A stretch of DNA of 64,000 bases from Ganoderma boninense (taxonomy: Eukaryota; Basidiomycota; Agaricomycetes; Polyporales; Polyporaceae), in assembly GCA_002900995.3 (NCBI GenBank), contig CM035311.1, positions 186,001-250,000 on the forward strand, written 5' to 3'. Under the pieces are notes generated by a model. The model had not been told where the DNA came from and did not search any database. It saw only the letters and a program-made list of their open reading frames with translations. Numbering within the stretch: the first letter of the stretch is position 1; each line of letters begins with the position of its first letter. The position numbers and the translations under genes are program-made. This document shows, piece by piece, positions 9,430-20,272 of the stretch.

Positions 9430-10736
9430 ATGAAGCTCTTCCACCTCCTTCCCTTCGTCACCGCCGCCCTCTCTATGTCGGCCGTCTCAGCCGCCTTCGT
9501 CCACCCCGGCCTCCTGCACACCGACGCCGACCTCACGCGCGTCGCAGCCAAGGTCAACGCGAGCGCGGAGCCGTGGCTCACGGGCTGGAACAAGCTCATC
9601 AGCAGCACGTACGCGCAGTCGAGCTACACCCCGCACGCCGTCGAGGTGCTCTGCCGCGGCTCGCCCGCGTCGTGCGACCAGAACTACGTGGAGATGTACC
9701 GCGACGCCGCGGCGGCGTACGCGCTCGCGATCCGGTGGCGCGTGACGGGCGACGCGGCGTACGGGACTGCCGCGGCGAACATCCTGAACGCGTGGTCGAG
9801 CAAGATGACGGAGATCTCGGGGAACTCGGACAAGTACCTGGCGTCCGGGCTGTACGGGTACCAGCTTGCGAACGCGGGGGAGATCCTGCGGGACTTTGAG
9901 GGGTTCACGGACGCGAACATGACGGCGCTGGTGGATCTGCTGGTGAACGTGTTCTACCCGATGAACCACCTGTTCTTCGAGAAGCACAACGGGGCGAAGG
10001 TGGACCACTACTGGGCGAACTGGGACCTGTGCAACTTGTAGGTCGTCCCGATGAGCTCCGCTATCTAGAATCATGTACTGACTACTCGTGCCTGTGCTTC
10101 GCAGGGCGACGATGATATCTACGGGGGTCATCGCGGACAACCAGACGATATTCGACGAGGCCGTCGATTACTTCTACAACGGCGCGGGGAATGGCGCGAT
10201 CGACAAGGCTATCTGGATCCTGTACGACGATGGCACCGGCCAAGTCCAAGAGGTGAGCATCTCCTTCGATCTTTCATACTAGCGATGCGTCGATACTGAC
10301 GAGCTCGTCGACATCACAGAGCGGCCGTGACCAAGGCCACACCACGCTCGACATCGGCCTCCTGGGCGTCATCGCGCAGACGGCGTACAACCAGGGCATT
10401 AACCTCTTCATGTACCAGAACGCGCGCATCCTCGCCGGCGCAGAGTACGTCGCAAAGTACAACCTCGGCAACGACGTGCAGTACACGACGTACGTCAACA
10501 GCGACGTGACGCAGACGGAGATCAGCAGCGGGTCGCGGGGCAGCATCCGGCCGATCTGGGACCTGCTGTACAACCACTACGTGAAGATCGAGGGGATGAA
10601 CGCGACGTACACGACGGAGTACGCGGAGCTGGTGAGGAGCGACGGGGGAGGAGCGGATGGCGGAGGAGGGTACTACGGGACGACGAGCGGGGGGTTCGAC
10701 CAGCTCGGGTACAACACGCTCATGTTCACGATCTGA
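9430..10736 (+). CDS. alginate-lyase-family secreted enzyme, copy A
   Basis: Three exons, 9430-10037, 10105-10252 and 10320-10736, give a 390-residue protein. The introns are 67 bp each with GT-AG ends; the first splits a Leu codon and the second falls between codons. The first 21 residues form a signal peptide ending AVSA, so the enzyme is probably secreted. The mature chain has the helical features of the PF05426 alginate-lyase-like fold (alpha/alpha toroid): an FVHPGLLHT start, an HYWANWDLCN block near residue 195, and DIGLLGVIAQTAYNQG near 260. Family members cleave uronate polymers by beta-elimination. The real substrate in a fungus, perhaps a glucuronan or another uronic-acid glycan, cannot be read from sequence. 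The ATG was chosen because it starts the signal peptide and follows the TATA box; an upstream in-frame ATG at 9340 precedes the TATA box. Confidence 0.85.
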
Positions 10737-11296
10737 CTGTACGCTTGCTGCTGTCACTCGGTGATGGACTTGCACTCATTCCTTGTTCCGCGTTCTCAAA
10801 ATACAAGACGCGATGACCTGTACTGGATTCGACATCCCTAACGCTTAGAACATGCTTACGATTTGAATACGTCTTTCTCCATGTCTCCTATACAAATATC
10901 TTGTTGTCCGTTCGCACAGGCCCCGTGTGCGCATGGTGCTCAGGTCGCACTTGGTCGACAGCCCGAGTATCACGCCGCCCAGCCGTGGCACTGCTTGAGG
11001 AGCGGCGTGCGCCGCTGGTTGGGGTTTACAGCAGGCAGCTTCCAGTCCTCTGAGATGCGGACGCTTCCGTGGCTATCGAGCTGCACTCCTAGCGTACCAC
11101 GCCTGAGTCGGCCACCGCAAACTTGCTCCCGTGGAGTGGACAGTGACAACAACTTGAACCTCGACCGTTTCATTTGAGCCACCCTCATGGCGTCGAAACG
11201 CCCTACAGACACAGCCCGGAAGAACATGAAAAGCCACCCCGAAGACGTGCTATTCCGCAACGCAAGCAGCCCTTCGCCATCCTTCAGCTTCAAACC
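10737..11296. other. short region between lyase A and the convergent P450
   Basis: No gene is seen. The part from about 10860 to 11060 is clearly homologous to 18200-18400, downstream of lyase copy B, which shows that the duplication covers the intergenic DNA as well as the genes. It should contain the facing 3' UTRs of both genes. Confidence 0.6.
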
Positions 11297-13592
11297 TCAA
11301 ATGGAACCCCCCAGCGAGCGCTCCCTGAACAGGATGCGACCCTGCAGAGCGGGCGTGATCGCCATTGCAAGGTAGACCTCCGACGGCCGCGCGCCGTCCC
11401 CGCCGAGCTTCATGTCGTAGTCGAGGACGATGCGCGCGAGGATCGTCTTGAGCTCCGTCGCCGCGAAGTATCTCCCCGGGCTGTCAGAAACCGCGCTGTC
11501 AGCACCAGCCTCAGCAGGACGGATCGGAGGAGGACTAGGAATAGGAATACGAGCGGGGGTGGGAGGTGCGGGGAGGCGCAGTACAAACATAGAGACAGAG
11601 ACAGAGACAACGCGATACGACGGGGACGCACCAGGCATGGGGCCCGTGGCCGAAGGCGAGGTACTCGGGCGACGTGCTTGTGAACTGGTGCCGCGCGCCC
11701 TCATCCGCACTGGCGGCGCTGCGCATGCGGGCGAAACGGAACGCGTCGAACGTGCCCGCGTCCGCGAAGAGCGCCGCGTCGTGGTGCATCGCGTACGCCG
11801 GCGCGGCGACGAGGGTACCCCGCGGGATGCGCGTCCCGCCGGCGAGCACGACATCCTTCATCGCCAGCCGGATCATCGTGACTGCAATGGCCATGTCGCA
11901 GCCAAAGCCGCAGTGACAGCGATGCGTGCGGGGAAAGCAGGGTTCGAGTTGAGGTTTGGGGGGCCTGAGGTCAGTACATTGTGCGGGTTCAACTTGAGGG
12001 GGGAAGGGTTGTGCTCACAGAGGGTGAGGCCGTAGTAGCGTACTGTTTCGCGCAGGAGGCTGTCGAGCTTCCACATGTTGCCCAGCGCGACGGTCGTCCA
12101 GCCATCGGCTGCGATGGCCACCTCGATCTCCTCCCTGAGCGCGGCGACGAGTGCAGGCTTCTCCGCGAGGTGGTAGAGCGCGTGGGTGATGGTCTGAACG
12201 CTCGGGGGTGGGGGTGGGGGTGAGGGGTTCAGATTTCTTTGGGCTTCGACAGAAGACGAACATCAGGACTCACCATCGACGAGGACTGGATGGCGGCAAA
12301 GTTGATGCCAAGGAGCCGTTGGGTGAGGAGGAACGTTGACTCGTTCCTCGTCGCGCCCTTGTCCAACACGTGCTGCAGAAAGTCGTTCTGGGGTAAACGG
12401 ATAATGGATCAGTGACCATCCCTCTGGTGTGTAGAGCTCGCGCACCGGCTTGTCGTTCCAATCTTCTCCAAGCTCGGCCATCGCCCGTTGGCGGTCCTCG
12501 ATTATTGGCCGTAGATACGCCTCCGCGCGTCGGGTGCCACCCTTCACGTATAGGGGGTTGATGAATAGGGCGACAAGACTGCACATGGGTTCATGAGCCT
12601 CCAGTGCTTTCCAGAGCAACATTCGAAACTTACGGTTTGAAAATACGAGGGAAGAGGCGAAGGATGGCTGCGCTTTTCATCACGCCCACCGAGAAATCAA
12701 CAGCCAGAGCGTGGTATTTGTCGTTGCGGCCTATGCGTAAACTCTGAGAAGGAGGACCTTGCATGGGGAAACAATGTGCTCACACAAAGGGAGACCGACA
12801 AATACTCGGTTGCTGGCACGAGCGACAATGTTCTGCAACACCGGCACAATTTCTACGGTGCTCCACTCTACAACTCAGCTGCATTAATTCTTGCAAGGAA
12901 GCAGGACCACGAAGCAGCGCACCGTTCTCGCTGGCGTTGATATTGTCCTTGATAGCGACAGCAACCTCATCGACGATGAGCGGAAGCATGGCCGGAAGCT
13001 TCCGCGTGAAGTTCTCTTTGAGCACGTCCACGTGGTACCTGTCCACAACATAGGCATGCTCAAAAGTATACCTCGACTGCATGGTCTGCAATGATCACAG
13101 AATAGACCTCAGGCTAGTCAGGAGTGATGCTAGCCTCCGAAAAGGAAAGGACACGCGCCTCTTGAGTTCCCTTGAAGGATAGTTCCTCGTCCCCACGTTT
13201 CCGGAGCTCCTCTATCATCTTCCGTCCAGAAACGAAGACCATCCACTTGTCGAGGGCAGCGACCTTGAACGCGGAGTCCCGGTACTGCCAGCCAAGATAT
13301 CCCATTAGTGCAGGCACCAACACGCCACTGACGGCTCGACACCTGCCTTCCTGTACCCCTCCTCCAGCACATCCCTGCAGTCGCCCTGCATGCGCAACGC
13401 GCCCAGGTAAGAGAGTCCCGGGATGGAGGGCCCACCGACGGTGGGGATCGCCCGAAGCTGCAGACAACGGTGTGTCACTGTGCATATTGCGAGGCGCACG
13501 GTTGCACTCACGGGATTGTTGTACCATCTTATGGCGTAGACACCGGCAATCGCAACGATGCTTGAGAAAATAACTGCCTGGTAATGATCCAT
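11297..13592 (-). CDS. cytochrome P450, copy 1 (CYP512-like)
   Basis: A multi-exon monooxygenase gene. Exon 1 (13592-13512) encodes a membrane anchor (IVAIAGVYAIRWY). Then come a proline-rich hinge (RAIPTVGGPS) and further exons. The I-helix region reads INFAAIQSSSM with a downstream THALYHL instead of the usual AGxDT. The K-helix ExxR is ETVR near 12050. The heme signature is FGHGPHAC-PGRYF, with the Cys codon split by an intron between about 11640 and 11483. The last exon ends at the TGA on 11299-11297. The I-helix and the HQFxSTSPEY block before the heme loop resemble fungal CYP512/ent-kaurene-oxidase-like P450s. One intron starts with GC instead of GT (13158-13157). The gene converges on lyase A. 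Confidence 0.75.
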
Positions 13593-13609
13593 GCCAGAGG
13601 AAGTGGGTG

Positions 13610-16600
13610 CTGCCTGGATAGGGGCAGCATGCGAGAGTATTTATGGGCATGGGTCTGGGCTGGTCCGCCGTGCGGCAGGTGCGGCGGGATGCATTTCGAA
13701 CGAGGCATTCCCCCGTAAGCGTTACATCTGAGGAAATACTAGAGACCAGCTGACGTCAGGACCACGAGCTACTGAGGCTGAGATTTATGGCAGCGTAGTA
13801 CTAGTAGCGCACTTACCGTTGCAGTGCGCGCAACGACTCGGGACGTCCGAGCCTCCCTGATGTGCTTCTATCTTCACAGATACACCGTTCCGCCATCGAT
13901 ATGAATGGAGCCCGAAAGGCCCGGTGTCAGAGCCACAACTTATTTAATAGATTCAGCTTCCCATAGCAGGAGTCCGCACGAGAGTAGTAATGCACTTACC
14001 GCATTACTGCGCGCATTGTGTTCTATCTCCACAGGATCTGCCACCGAGACACCTTTGTTCGCCACACTGTACTGGCATGACCACAGCGTGCTCGGGTTCG
14101 AGGCCGTCCCTAGGTCTTAGCCGTCCTTTAGGCTTTACCGCTGGGGGGTTTTAGTGGGTATGGTCGGCGGGTTCGTGCCGGAGGAGTCCTGGCACACCAC
14201 TTCCAGAGCACGGCTGCACCCGAGGGCCCTGGAAGTGTGCGTAAGCGCATTTCCTTCCTGGGTGTGGTGCTCGAAATTTGCGGGGTTTAAATCCCCTGCA
14301 ACATGGTAGCTTAGATCGGGAAAAATGCCTGATACAAGCCCATGTAAATCACAAAGCGTGCGGGCCAGTTCCGCTGGCGCGAACTGCACCACAAGGCCTG
14401 ATAGGACCACTGCGCTTCACGGCGAGAAACGCTCCACCAAAAATGATCAATGTAACCTTGGGAGGGATTGATCAGCCAACGAGAGCCTTGAGGTGTGGTA
14501 CGATGTTGTTGTAGACAAGATGTTGTTGTAGACGCCTCGGAGGAGGGGGAGGATTATTCTGAGTTCAAATTTGAGTTCGATGACTGGGAGCTGATGTCGA
14601 TTAGCCTCGTTCGCAACGTAAGAGAGCTCAGGAGACCGCGTACCGATACCTCACCGTCCCGTGCTCATAGAAGAAAGGCGGACACTTGCCAGGATCGAAC
14701 GTCGCGCGTGCCACGTAGGCGACAAGCGTTAATCGAAATTGTAGCGCACCAGCGCCTGCCAAGGCGGCCTACCGTGACAACCTCCCTCATGTTCGCTCTT
14801 CCTCGTCAGGTCCTTCGTGAGCTAGTACTATCACGTCGGCCGCATGGTATGATAAAAGCTGGACACTCGCGCGAGCGCTGGTTTCAGTACTACAGGAGGA
14901 GGCCACTTCACGGACAGTAGGAGCCTGCTGTCGTCGGAACACAGCTGGCCAGGGGCGAGGCTGCACAGGACTCGGACATGGGTAAAACTCACACCAGAAC
15001 CGTCGGACCTTGTGTCGCTGAATTCCAATTCCTTGACGCCGTTCGCAGGTGTGGCTAATCGTTAGCCGCAGCCTGGGACGCCTGAGAGCCTTATCCCTGA
15101 TCAATGGCGCAACCCGAGTTGAAACTCGCTGCATTCTCGTGCGCTCAGCACGTTCCTCCTATTACTTCACCGAAGATCAAGAATCCCCTCGTCCACGAGT
15201 ACACCACCGGCCCGGAGATCATTTAGGCTGTCGCATCGTCTCGGTTGATGCGGTAGCCTCACGGCCGTCCTGAGCCTCGGGAAACTTCGTCGACGCACGA
15301 ATACCAGCTGACGTCGGGCAATCGAGAAGGGGTGAAACGAGGATTCCACCGTCGTTGGAGTCGATCCTGTACCAGACATATGCAGTCAGAAAGGCCGCAT
15401 CCTTCAAGCGTAGTACCCCGACGATCTCGACGTTGGTGTGACTGTCTTGCCGCTCAGGCGGCTCCACCCCAAACGTGCTTTCCCGCCCCGGAGGGATGCT
15501 CAAGATCTCTGGCGAAGAGACATGCACTGCCGTCCGGTCTCCCATGCGTCCTGAAGGTGTCTCCGGAGCGACGGGGCCCGGTCTATCTCAGGTGAAAAGG
15601 GAGCACGAACCGCGTGGTTCGTTTCCGTAATGGGTGAGCGTTCCGTCTGCCGTGAGGTTTGGAAGGGCTAATAGTCGAGGCGAGCAGGATTCGGAAACTG
15701 TGAGCAAACCGCATTAATATTGCCGACGTACCTGGGACCCCGGACAGCGACGTCCGCTCCAACGGCCATGGCCTCGCCAGTGGTGTTTCCGCCTAGAACG
15801 CGATGATTCAGCCCGCAGTTGTGGCGTCGGGTTAGGCAGGGGGTGGAGATTTGGTCCAGACTCGTTCACGGCTACTGAAAAAGGTCGTAAGGTGTGTGGC
15901 ACCTTTGGATGATGTCTTGCTGCGTCGCGAGTCTGATCAGTGCCCGCAGCTTTGATTCGTTATGTTCTGCGTATTCTCGTCTTCAACGAGGCAACGCGAG
16001 TAAGGAAGCACCAGTTTGTAGGTTCTGCATTTTGCCATATCGTGAACCGGGTTCTGACTTCGAGATACTGTAGTTCGTTTGCCGCTGAGCCGTCGGTTGC
16101 GTCTCTCCCAATCAAGCCCGCAAGCGTGCATGTGGAGCAGCCGCGCCGTCCGAGGCTTTAACGCTAGCTTTAACCCCTGGCAAGTGGTGGCCCGAACCAA
16201 CCCGTCGGTTGCGGTCGATTAAAGCACAAAATGAAAGAATCTTGCGGATCACGCTCTTAGCGAGACTAAAGTACCCGTCAACACCAAGAACCTTTCAGCC
16301 TGTATGTAAGATGGCCGCTTCGACGTACGTCCGTCAGTCACGCGAGTCGGTAATGCGAGGACTGCGACCTTCTTTTACCGTTGCCGGCACGCGCTCCGCG
16401 AACATCGAGGACTGGATCACTCTTCCAACTCCTTCAGCAGGGTGAGGTGTGGGGGCCGGGACGGGCTGATCCCCGTCCGGTACGTTCGAGAGCTCCAGTT
16501 GTGTCATAGGGGCTTGTTTCTTGCTCACACGGTGCCTGTTCCCCGCTCGCAGAAGATTGAGGAAGATGAGGAGGTCTTCGATTTTTCCGCTCCTGCGAAC

Positions 16601-16699
16601 GGTTGAACCTCGAGCAAGGGAACCACCAAGGCCCAAACCCGTTGTCAGACTTACCGGTGGGTGAACGCAGCCGCTACAGCCTCGTCGGGCGTGGTGCGG
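13610..16699. other. duplicated spacer of unit 2
   Basis: This 3.1-kb spacer separates the P450 copy 1 start from lyase copy B and is homologous in blocks to 7028-9348 and to 22560-23750 joined to 32793-34076. It contains a coding-like block at 14531-14617, annotated separately. The 15170-15212 block is the uninterrupted counterpart of the insertion site of the 9-kb element. I see no other gene in it. Confidence 0.6.
14531..14617 (+). pseudogene. possible relic exon of a lost unit gene
   Basis: The reading frame gives an acidic peptide with the core SEFKFEFDDWELM, ending RN just before a donor-like GTAAGAG. The same block occurs at 22980-23059 with the core conserved and a donor-like GTAAAAG at the same place. 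Conservation of an open frame up to a splice-like site in both spacers hints at a former exon. No family is recognised. Confidence 0.3.
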
Positions 16700-16706
16700 T
16701 ATAAAA
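16700..16706 (+). promoter_or_regulatory. TATA box of lyase copy B
   Basis: TATAAAA lies 81 bp upstream of the ATG at 16781, the same spacing as in copies A and C. Confidence 0.75.
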
Positions 16707-16780
16707 GACCAGTCCTGACGCTGTCGTACACCCCAACCTCCAACCCAAGTCGAACCCGAGGTCCACGTCCCCATTCCAGC

Positions 16781-18092
16781 ATGAAGCTCTCTTTCCTCCT
16801 TCCCTTCGTCAGCGTCGCGCTCTCCATCTCGGCCGTCTCGGCCGCCTTCGTCCACCCCGGTCTCCTGCACACCGACGCCGACCTCGCTCGCGTCACCAGC
16901 AAGGTCAACGCCGGCGCAGAGCCGTGGCTCACCGGCTGGAACAGGCTCACCAGCAGCACCTACGCCCAGTCGAGCTACACCCCGCACGCCGTGGAGGTCC
17001 TCTGCCGCGGCTCGCCCGCGTCGTGCGACCAGAACTACGTGGAGATGTACCGCGACGCCGCGGCGGCCTACGCGCTCGCCATCCGCTGGCGCGTGACGGG
17101 CGACGCGGCGTACGGGACCGCGGCGACGAACATCCTGAACGCGTGGTCGAGCAAGATGACCGAGATATCAGGCAACTCGGACAAGTACCTCGCGTCCGGG
17201 CTGTACGGGTACCAGCTTGCGAACGCGGGGGAGATCCTGCGGGACTTCGAGGGGTTCACGGACGCGAACATGGCGGCACTCGTCGATCTGCTGGTGAACG
17301 TGTTCTACCCGATGAACCACCTGTTCTTCGAGAAGCACAACGGGGCGAAGGTGGACCACTACTGGGCGAACTGGGACCTGTGCAACTTGTAGGTGGTCCC
17401 CGGACGAGCTTCGCTGGCTATAGTTGCAGTGCAGCGTGCTGATGGTTTGCGGTTGTGCAGGGCGACGATGATGTCTACGGGCATCATCGCCGACAACGAG
17501 GCGATATTCGACGAGGCCCTGGACTACTTCTACAACGGCGCTGGCAACGGCGCCATCGACAAGGCCATCTGGATCCTTTACGACGATGGCACCGGCCAAA
17601 TCCAAGAGGTGGGTATCTCCTTCCAGCTTGCTTGCCGACATGTTGATGCTGAACAACAGCTCGTCGACATCGCAGAGTGGCCGTGACCAAGGCCACACCA
17701 CACTCGACATCGGCCTCCTGGGCGTCATCGCGCAGACGGCGTACAACCAAGGCGTGAACCTCTTCACGTACCAGGACTCGCGCATCCTCGCCGGCGCAGA
17801 GTACGTCGCCAAGTACAACCTGTGGAACGACGTGCAGTACACGACGTACGTGAACAGCGACGTGACACAGACACAGATCAGCAGCGGGTCGCGGGGCAAC
17901 ATCCGGCCGATCTGGGACCTGCTGTACAACCACTACGTGAAGATTGAGGGCATGAACGCGACGTACACGGAACAGTACGCGGAGATGGTGAGGAACAACG
18001 GGGGAGGGGCTGATGGGGGAGGAGGGTACTACGGGACGACGAGCGGCGGGTTCGACCAGCTCGGGTACAACACGCTCATGTTCACGGTCTGA
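16781..18092 (+). CDS. alginate-lyase-family secreted enzyme, copy B
   Basis: Exons 16781-17388, 17461-17608 and 17676-18092 have exactly the lengths of copy A (608, 148, 417 bp), giving 390 residues. The introns are 72 and 67 bp, differ in sequence from those of copy A, and keep GT-AG ends. The protein starts with a signal peptide (MKLSFLLPFVSVALS, cleavage after VSA). It differs from copy A by scattered substitutions, mainly in the signal peptide and in two places of the last exon (a DSR for NAR change and LWND for LGND). No frameshift or stop is seen, so it should be active if A is. It converges on P450 copy 2, but about 1.6 kb of foreign DNA now separates the two. Confidence 0.85.
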
Positions 18093-18500
18093 GTGTGCTG
18101 CTGCCACTCGATGCCGGACCTGTATTGAGTTGTCACGCGTTCTTAAAGAAAGATATGACGATATGCACTAGATTCAACGTCTATAACGCGTAGAACATGT
18201 TCACGAATTGAATGCGTTTATCTCCATGCCCCATTATAAAAACTGCCTTGTTTTCCGCTCGTGCAGCCCCCGTGTGCGCATCGTGCTCGGGTCGCAGTGG
18301 CCGATCAGCCCGAATATAACGCTGCCCATCCATCGTACTGCTCGAGGAGCCCCGTGCGCCCCCGGGTACCAGTGGGGTTCACGGCAGGCAGCTTCCAGTT
18401 CTCTAAGTCCCGAAACAGTCGCGCGTACGTGCGCACGTTCCTGTTGCCATTAAGCAGCTGCGCTCAGAGCATGCGCCATTCGTCCACCACAACCGTCATG
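18093..18500. other. downstream region of lyase B
   Basis: No gene is seen. The segment is homologous to 10737-11130 up to about 18470, after which the match to copy A ends and inserted DNA begins. Confidence 0.55.
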
Positions 18501-20115
18501 CCCCCATGGCCTCCGTCAATTGCCAATTGACGAAATGTGCACTTTGCTGTCGTAAGCGACCGCTGCAGACAATGGTGATAGCTACCCGTCTCGCCTACTG
18601 GTTATGACCTTATATGATCAAAGGGCGTCTACCAGACGAGGTACGACGTCTTACGACAGTCCTCTACCAGGTAATGCGGAACGGACGATCTTGTGCGATC
18701 ACTTACTCTCATATCCCCTCCCAAAAGCCGTATACCTGGAGAGGGCGCATTAAAGTCATGGGTGGTGTTGTCGAGTCCGGGACAGGTCCAGGAGGAGGAC
18801 GAATAGCAACGTCAACCAACCGCTGAGCTTCAGGCTTCAGCCGACACCGAGTTGCGACGTCTCGCGGCCGCCGCGCATCGCGCGACTGACGGCCGCCACA
18901 CGTCCGGGACGTCGCTCGTTGGTGGCGCCGGCTTGTTCCGAGATGCACCACAACGTACAAAGGCCCGCGCCGTCGTTGTCGCTCCTACATCCTCTCTTTC
19001 CTTCCCTCCTCCTCGTTGTTTCGCGTCCGACGTTCAAGATGAGCAATCTCCCGAACGTCCAGGCCCCCGGTGGTCTTCACGGCTTCAAGCCTCAAGTCCA
19101 GCTTTAGAAAGTTCCCCTTCCTCCTCTGGGTCCTCGGGCCGCTCGACGTCCACATCGTCGCCGTGACATGACCTGCCAGGCTCGACTCCCAGGGACTAGA
19201 ATACTCCTGTGGACCCCGGGCCTTTCTACGACCTCCTGCTGTTCATCTTGCACCTCGCTGGTCTTGGTCGCTATCTCCGTCCTGTTCCTGCGGTATCTGA
19301 GGCTGGGACTAGTTTCACTTTGAGCTGACCTGATGAATTCACGGTCCCGCGGTCCCTGTACAAGGCTGCGGCTACTGTTGCGCTGTTACCCCCAGGTTTC
19401 TTACTGTTTCTTACCGGTCTTGTCTCGCTCTTCTCTGGACCCCATCCTTCTCGTGGTCTCGTATGGTAAGTCTTCCTCACAGTTAGCGCTATCTCCATTC
19501 CATGCAGTTTGCCCGCCGCGCGGGGTTACTCGTGTCGCGTTTCTTGATGGTCTCCGTTGCATGTATATTACACGTCGCGCTCCCGATATATTTATTTACC
19601 ATTCTAATTTGGCCCCAAAAAACCTGTGTATCGTAGAATTTGGCAGAAGGCTGTCTCTTCTGATCTATTGGTGCGCCAGACATGATCATATGCGACCAGG
19701 TGATGCAGGGCGTAAGATCATGCACGATCATACCCCGCGGGCGCTGAGATCAGTTGCGACGGCTCTGATCATATGCTACCAGCTCTCGCGGGTCTTCTAC
19801 CACAGAATACAGGCTTGACCATAGGCTACGAAGCATATCATACATGATCGCGTACTACAGTACGATGGCCCCTTTTGCTGATGTGCAACAAACTCGACCA
19901 TCGCATGGAGCCAGAGCGTGATGTGCACTGGCAGCTTGGTCATCTCCGGCGCCGAAATTTACGTCTACGGTTTGCTGCCCCTTTACTTCCTCACGTTTGT
20001 CCGCGGCCTTGTCACCAAGCGGGTCGGAAAGACGGGTCGCCACAGCGCGGCCAGTAGTATTGAACGTCTAGTAGTTGTCCAGGCTCAGACTCGGGGTCGC
20101 TCTGCCCCACCCATC
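18500..20115. mobile_element. insertion of about 1.6 kb between lyase B and P450 copy 2
   Basis: Comparison with unit 1 shows that the match to DNA downstream of lyase A stops near 18480-18500 and resumes near 20115-20160, at the block shared with 11200-11260 (AAAAGCCACCCCGA). The intervening DNA has no counterpart in unit 1. I could not identify terminal repeats or a target duplication. It carries a decayed membrane-protein ORF, annotated separately, and an AT-richer part with repeated TGATCATATG near 19683-19781. Confidence 0.45.
19039..19465 (+). pseudogene. decayed hydrophobic membrane-protein ORF
   Basis: Pieces in different frames look protein-like: a start MSNLPNVQAPGGLHGFKP (ending in TAG at 19105-19107), then a hydrophobic GPFYDLLLFILHLAGLGRYL segment. 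After an in-frame TGA comes a second hydrophobic segment, KAAATVALLPPGFLLFL. The last piece ends near a donor-like GTAAGT. Two or more predicted membrane helices separated by stops suggest a dead multi-pass membrane-protein gene. Another hydrophobic stretch (YVYGLLPLYFLTFV) occurs near 19960-20010 and may be a later exon. No family is recognised. Confidence 0.35.
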
Positions 20116-20272
20116 TTATGATTCCCCTCCCTCATGACAACAAAACACCGTTCAAACACTGCTCGGAAAAACCAAAAGCCACCCCGACTCAGCATGTATC
20201 CGACACGACACTGGCAGCGCAAGCAGCCCCTTCCCCTCCCCTCCTCCACCTTCGAGCTTTAAAGTTGAAACC

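Noticed and set aside
9487..10140. Long arginine/valine-rich open frame on the minus strand opposite lyase A
   Set aside because: Equivalent antisense frames occur opposite lyases B and C. They follow from GC-rich codon use of the sense gene and have biased, non-protein-like composition.
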